Source of the DNA: Lichtheimia corymbifera B2541
Lineage: Eukaryota > Mucoromycota > Mucoromycetes > Mucorales > Lichtheimiaceae
Reading direction: 5' to 3'
Assembly: GCA_000697475.1 (NCBI GenBank)
Contig: JNEU01000272.1
Location: 1-25,345, forward strand
DNA length: 25,345 nucleotides
Below are positions 21,008 to 25,345 of this stretch, in pieces. The notes under the pieces were generated by a model. It worked only from the letters and a program-made list of their open reading frames with translations. It did no database searches and was not told the origin of the DNA. The position numbers and the translations under genes are program-made. Position 1 is the first letter of the stretch; every line of letters begins with the position of its first letter.

Positions 21008-22322
21008 GACACGGCTGTGTACAAAAGAAAAATAAAAAGACGAAAAGACCGGGAAAAGAAGCAAAAGATAGAGTTTGATGTAGAATCAATCACATTTATC
21101 CTGGTGATGATGACTCCAAAGAACAAGAGAATACCAGGAAACGCGCGGTAACCCAATAAAGGCACGTATCGAAGGCAAGGAAAAGACGGATGGCTCCGAT
21201 ACTGGGATATTCCTCTGCAGGATACTTTTATGGTTATGCATGTGCTACTTGCATCAGGCTTGTTTCGAAGGTGTAAGCCAATCGAATATCCCACCAGCAG
21301 CTGTTGTTGCCATTAATCCTATCGATGAATAACAACAACATAGCTGTCATTCCTTTTTACCCACCCGCCACGGGAAAACGGAGGAAATGAGCCACCTTTT
21401 TGATCAAGTGAACAACAATCTTCAAGTTATCATCATCATCTCATGGAACTTTATGATAACGAGTAATGATAATGCAAGGAGAGCAGGAGGAGGATAATGG
21501 AACAACAACGCACAGCCCCATTGTCCTTCCAAGACTTGACTGTATATAGGCAAAGCCGGGGGGTTTCTCTGTATCGTGCATATATATAAAGCGGTTGTGT
21601 GGGGATGTTGCATAGACCGATCATCGCTGTACCATGGGTTTGGTAAGCAAACCAATAGAGCGGAATGCACATGGCCGAGATTTGTGGAGCCGACAATGGG
21701 ATCGACCATGATAAGAGCATAAAGAAATCCATGTCACAAGATCAAAACATTTCCAAACTCGGAGATGTGCTTTGCACTCTTTTAGCATTGCTGAGGACAA
21801 CCGCTTGGCATCTGAAAGATTAAATCTTATCACCCTCGTTCTAAAAATATGGCAATGGTATATACAAGAGGTAGATCCATCCACGTGATCATATACTTCC
21901 ACAGGTCATTCTTTATTTGGGATAGCATGAGGGATACGAAGGATGAAGATAAAGCGAATGGATGGTGGTGAGTCATGATGTGCGTAGAATAGCGAATAGG
22001 ATTGACGATGAAAGAATAAAAGGATTCGCTGCCTAAATCATTTCTTCTGTTGCCCGAGATGAGCAAGATATAACCAGCTTCATTCTTCTGTACTTTCCAG
22101 CGTACACAAGACCACTTGTTGCTCTGCAGTACAAGTTAGATAAGCTCAACAATGGCCCAGTAACACCCTTTGTGCTCATCCGCAGCAATGAGCCTTCTTG
22201 TTGTAACCAAGTGAATCCTCATCCATGTATATATGTATAGACCAACCACCCATCATTGCAGACATGAGAACGAATCATTATTGAATAAACTGTATTGATA
22301 ATATTGACAACGACTATCCTGT
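21008..22322. other. Long intergenic region
   Basis: About 1.3 kb with no recognised protein or structural RNA. Minus-strand open frames at 21422-21902 overlap one another in different frames and have no motifs. A plus-strand TATA box at 21582-21590 is followed by a short ORF in good start context (21634-21711, 25 codons). Several AT and ATG repeats occur (about 22225-22240). Confidence 0.5.
21582..21590 (+). promoter_or_regulatory. Possible TATA box of a small plus-strand transcript
   Basis: TATATAAA lies ~44 bases before ACCATGG at 21631-21637. The ATG opens a 25-codon frame ending in TGA at 21709-21711 (MGLVSKPIERN...). This spacing equals that of the real promoters in the window, but AT-rich boxes are common here and the peptide is not recognised. 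Confidence 0.25.
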
Positions 22323-22947
22323 TTAGGCGGTAGCTGTAGCGGCAGGGTCAGCTGTTGAGGAAGTTGCAGCCTTGTTCAGTCGCTTGCTCTTGTAATCTTT
22401 GATGGCGGATTTGATAGCGTCCTCAGCCAACACTAGTAATTTCCCCATCAGAGATCTATATTTCTCATGACATCCCCAAATACACCCAAATGATGACTTA
22501 CTTGAACAATGCAACTTGACAGGAGGTAGACACAATTCCTTGGCAATCTCTGTATTCTTTATCTTGCCAGCCTCTTCCAAGGTCATTCCACGCACCCGTT
22601 CGGTCATAAAGCTGGAGGAAGCAATAGCAGAACCACAACCAAAGGTCTTGAACTTGACGTCGACAATTTTGCCAGTGGCATCGTCCACCTTGATTTGAAG
22701 CTTCATGACATCGCCACATGCAGGTGCTCCTACCAAACCAGTGCCAACGTCTGTTGCCGTCTTGGGAAATGAACCGACATTGCGAGGGTTTTCATAGTGG
22801 TCAATCACCTTATATATGAGTTAGAGTTTAATATATAAATATGTATAAACGCCCCCATTCCGTTTATACCTTTTGGTGGTATGCACGAGAACCTGCCAAG
22901 GGTCTTTGAATAGCTCGGAATGACTGGGTCAAAGTAGTGCGCAACAT
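22323..22947 (-). CDS. ISU1: Mitochondrial iron-sulfur cluster scaffold protein IscU/Isu1
   Basis: Three exons (22947-22870, 22808-22502, 22432-22323) give 164 residues. The first ~25 residues (MLRTTLTQSFRAIQRPLAG) form an Arg-rich matrix presequence. The mature part is canonical: VIDHYENPRNVGSF, then the three cluster-ligand cysteines C57 (APACGD), C84 (FGCGSA) and C127 (LHCSML). LPPVK at 120-124 is the binding site for the Ssq1/HscA-type Hsp70 chaperone. The protein receives sulfur from Nfs1 and iron, builds the [2Fe-2S] cluster and hands it on; it is essential in yeast. The second intron splits the ATG of SMLAED (A then TG), so the join is unambiguous. The Ala/Thr-rich end (about 148-164) is slightly longer than in bacteria. 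It lies downstream of the Fanzor gene on the same strand. Confidence 0.97.
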
Positions 22948-23357
22948 TGAGAGAAAAAGAGTGGGGAGGAAGGAGAGGAGTAGTGTGTGTGTGTACTGTT
23001 GTGAATAATAGACCCGAGAGGCCCTCTTTATTTTGGTGGAGACCTACCTACCTATTCCTCCCCATTTCATGTAACGTGTCACCAACAATCACCTCCCCTC
23101 CCCCACATACAAAGAGAGATTTATCATTGTTGTCCATCTATTCATTGTAGTTGTATACACCAGGAACACAGGCCCGAAAATATGTTTCAGGAGATGGTGA
23201 TGGCGATCATTATTCTTCCTTCCATGAGCCTTTTCATGACGAGAAGAAAGAGCTCTCATTCATTTCAAGAATGGGTCGCATCTACTATGTACAGCAATAC
23301 CATTGATTGATCATCAAGGACACGCAGCAAGTGCTTCTACTAGAATATATATATCCA
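22948..23357. other. Intergenic, ISU1 promoter region
   Basis: About 410 bases upstream of ISU1 on the minus strand. It contains a purine/pyrimidine-biased leader next to the ATG, a short (GT)n run near 22984 and C/T-rich blocks at 23050-23105. I see no gene or RNA. The boundary between the Fanzor 3' region and the ISU1 promoter is not visible. Confidence 0.5.
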
Positions 23358-23363
23358 TTTATT
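23358..23363 (-). terminator. Possible polyadenylation signal of the Fanzor transcript
   Basis: AATAAA on the minus strand, ~300 bases beyond the Fanzor stop codon. If used, the transcript would have a ~300-base 3' UTR, enough to hold a guide RNA scaffold. Confidence 0.35.
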
Positions 23364-23616
23364 ATACGGCATGAGAAAATAGTGGTGGTGTGTACATGTT
23401 ACTAGCTCTACAATATGGGTTCCTATCAATGACACCTATGGAAGTAGTGGTGAAGATTGACCCATGCATGGCTTGAAGGTCACGTGGACAATCATGCTGA
23501 ATAGATTCCATTCCCATTTTGGGGCTTTACTATTTGCACCACGCAAGTACACCATGTCAGCAAACATTATCGATTTGGATCCAATTCACTGTGACTTACC
23601 CCCCAATTACGCGGAT

Positions 23617-23642
23617 TTGGCGCATGCCTCACTATGCGCCAA
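23617..23642 (-). other. Perfect 9-bp hairpin just 3' of the Fanzor stop codon
   Basis: On the minus strand TTGGCGCAT and ATGCGCCAA pair perfectly around an 8-base loop (AGTGAGGC), starting 17 bases after the stop codon at 23660. In TnpB and Fanzor systems the guide RNA is encoded at or just beyond the 3' end of the nuclease gene, so this could be part of its scaffold. A terminator-like or element-end palindrome is an alternative. Confidence 0.5.
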
Positions 23643-23659
23643 GGAAGGTCTTCTTTCGT

Positions 23660-25345
23660 TTACAGCTCGTCATCTCCATCATCCGTTTCCAGCTCGTCTT
23701 CAGCTTCCACCTCGTCCACGACTTCTTGGACTTGACCACGCTGCATTGCTGCTGGCCTTGAGTCGATATCCCCATCGCTAAGCATGTACAGCTCAAAGAT
23801 CCTATGGATGTTGCTGCTTGCGCCAATGTCACGATCGAACACCTAGATAATAGAAACCAGTAAATCATTGTCCTTCGCATATCCATGGCACAAACATACA
23901 GTTTGACAAGTGGGGCACCACTTGACCGCATACACATTGTTCCGGAAATCATCGACTTGTGCCCGATCATTGCAGGTTGACGTCCAGTGGAGCCGCTGTC
24001 CATCATCATCCAAGCACCATTGTCGTGGTTTGGCATGTACAAGGCTGATACCATCATCATCATCAACAACAGGCCAGGAATCACGGATGTATTTTTTTCT
24101 GTAAGTAGATGAAAAACTGATTTAGGATGCGTGCTTTCAAAAGTATAGATATGCTTACTTGTGCTGGCAGATGAGGGTCTCTGGCTCCCTGAATTGTTGT
24201 AAGCGGCCATGACACTCATGACACGTAACGCTTGTTCTAAATTCATCAACCAAAACGAGGGGAGCTCGACGTGCGATCCGTGCCCTGAGAGTCTAAATAA
24301 TAAAAAGGTATGTTGATATTGAAGCATGAAATGATTAGCAGAGAAATAGTTACCTCGACTGGAACTGCTTGATGGCGTTTCGATGTGGCGCCAAATCGTG
24401 CAGCTCCATATGCGACAATCGTTTCTACCTCCGGTTCACCAGCGTCCTTCATAATCACGTCTTCATCTTGTTCGCGCCGTTCAGCACGAGCTGCTCGTCT
24501 TGCAAGCTTCCTTTGCCGTTTCCCACCGTTGCGATGAGCAAAGAAATCATTGCGAAGCTAGATACATTTATCCAAGTTAATCACACCCAAACAATAAAGA
24601 GCTAGTCCTTTGTACATACATCTGCGACATTTTCTAATCCGAGAATTTGATTCACTATGGATTCTTGAGCAGAAACCCTTGCTGCAAATGTAGTTGCTCG
24701 CTGTTCACGATGTCTATAATGACAGGCAAAATCATGCAGTCTAACAGATATATGCATATGATGAGATCACTGATAGCAGTATAATTTTCCATATACTTAC
24801 GCATGGTGTAAATGAGACCGCAAGTGTACATGATCAAAATATGCTTGCAAGCTGGTTGTATGATGTGGGAAGGCCTTAAGAGCCAAGTAGATGAACTCCA
24901 TGTCATGCTCACTTTTTTGGCGGGAAGACAATGTCTTTTGCTTTATCCAGTTGGAGAGGGACCGATTCCTGTGTAATGAATGGTAAATCAACAAAGGGAT
25001 TCCGAAACAACGTGACACAGTACACTTACTGGTACTCCTTGTTGGAGATTTGGATCAGATGTTGTTGCCTTGTTTGTTGATCGGCTAAGTTCTCGGTTGT
25101 GTCCGTGCCTGTAATCACTTCTCGAATGCCTGAGAGATGTAAAAGCTGAATTAGAGAGTGTGTGCTTCGCTATCCATTTTAATGCCATACCTGGATCAAT
25201 GCCAACAATTCGGGTTGCTTGTAGGCGCTGCTCATCCAAACCACCTGGTTCCTTGCTTAAATGATACATGCCGCGATGCCAATTGGTTAAATCAAGCTCT
25301 CTTGGGTAGTAACGCACATCAGCCGATGTATCAGGCATCCGCTCT
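23660..25345 (-). CDS. Fanzor RNA-guided nuclease, C-terminal part (N-terminus beyond window)
   Basis: Eight exons are visible (25345-25191, 25129-25030, 24968-24801, 24713-24620, 24557-24354, 24292-24159, 24098-23900, 23842-23660), about 411 residues; the gene continues past 25345. It is the eukaryotic homologue of bacterial TnpB, an RNA-guided DNA endonuclease with a split RuvC domain. RuvC-I is RIVGIDPG (catalytic Asp). RuvC-II is LVLVDEFRTS (Glu), preceded by the typical YGAARFGATSKRH stretch and followed directly by the zinc ribbon start TCHECHG. RuvC-III is VFDRDIGASSNI (Asp). The second knuckle WCPTCQT ends exon 7, with an unusually long acidic insert between knuckles. The last ~30 residues are acidic. 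All intron phases match and no stop or shift is seen, so this part looks intact. Seven introns argue against recent arrival. No transposase or element ends are visible. Whether the N-terminal REC/WED part exists cannot be seen. Confidence 0.88.

Noticed and set aside
21422..21902. Three overlapping ~93-codon minus-strand frames
   Set aside because: They overlap in different frames, have mixed codon use and no conserved sequence.
1..25345. tRNA, rRNA or CRISPR array
   Set aside because: No T-loop type GTTCRA box with a matching acceptor stem, no rRNA-like sequence and no regularly spaced repeats were found by eye.
23160..25345. Complete Fanzor-bearing transposon
   Set aside because: No terminal inverted repeats, target-site duplication or transposase can be seen; the upstream side lies outside the window.

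Overview
The window is nuclear DNA of a filamentous fungus. Genes are split by many short GT-AG introns (mostly 47 to 70 bp), TATA boxes lie close to start codons, and intergenic gaps are compact. The protein repertoire (soluble GT64, a fucosyltransferase-like enzyme, an ankyrin/anillin/Bud4-type protein, an intron-containing Fanzor, and an orphan family I associate with Mucorales) fits Mucoromycota. A Lichtheimia-like member of Mucorales is my guess and cannot be proved here.

Layout. 1-1046: gene-poor, with a 70-bp tandem repeat. 1112-2026 (+): class I SAM-dependent methyltransferase, convergent with ATP1 (F1 ATP synthase alpha, 2144-3972, -). 4310-5576 (-): a family I inorganic pyrophosphatase that unusually carries a signal peptide and six N-glycosylation sequons. 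6167-7982 (-): RPN5 of the 26S proteasome lid. 8513-10537 (-): a type II membrane glycosyltransferase with a GT8-like lobe joined to a GT64 (exostosin-like) domain. 10695-14694: a rearranged segment in which two ~480-bp direct repeats, both derived from the 3' end of the Bud4-like gene, flank ~3 kb. That 3 kb holds a broken membrane-protein remnant, a 51-bp tandem duplication and an orphan multi-exon gene with a PD-(D/E)XK-like motif and a frame problem. 14583-18141 (-): the intact ankyrin + anillin/Bud4 + PH protein. 19126-21007 (-): a fucosyltransferase-like type II membrane protein. 22323-22947 (-): ISU1, the mitochondrial Fe-S scaffold. 23660 to the window end (-): the C-terminal ~411 residues of a Fanzor, a eukaryotic TnpB homologue, with all three RuvC acidic residues visible.

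How the genes relate. The core genes (ATP1, RPN5, ISU1) are housekeeping and unrelated to each other. The two glycosyltransferases and the Bud4-like protein could all serve the cell surface: Mucoromycota walls hold fucose- and glucuronate-containing polymers, and Bud4/anillin proteins organise septation. The Fanzor gene is the most interesting element. Its stop codon is followed after 17 nt by a perfect 9-bp hairpin in the position where a guide (omega) RNA would be expected. The guide itself, the transposon ends and the protein N-terminus are not demonstrated or lie outside the window. All exon joins were derived by hand from splice signals, phase and family similarity.
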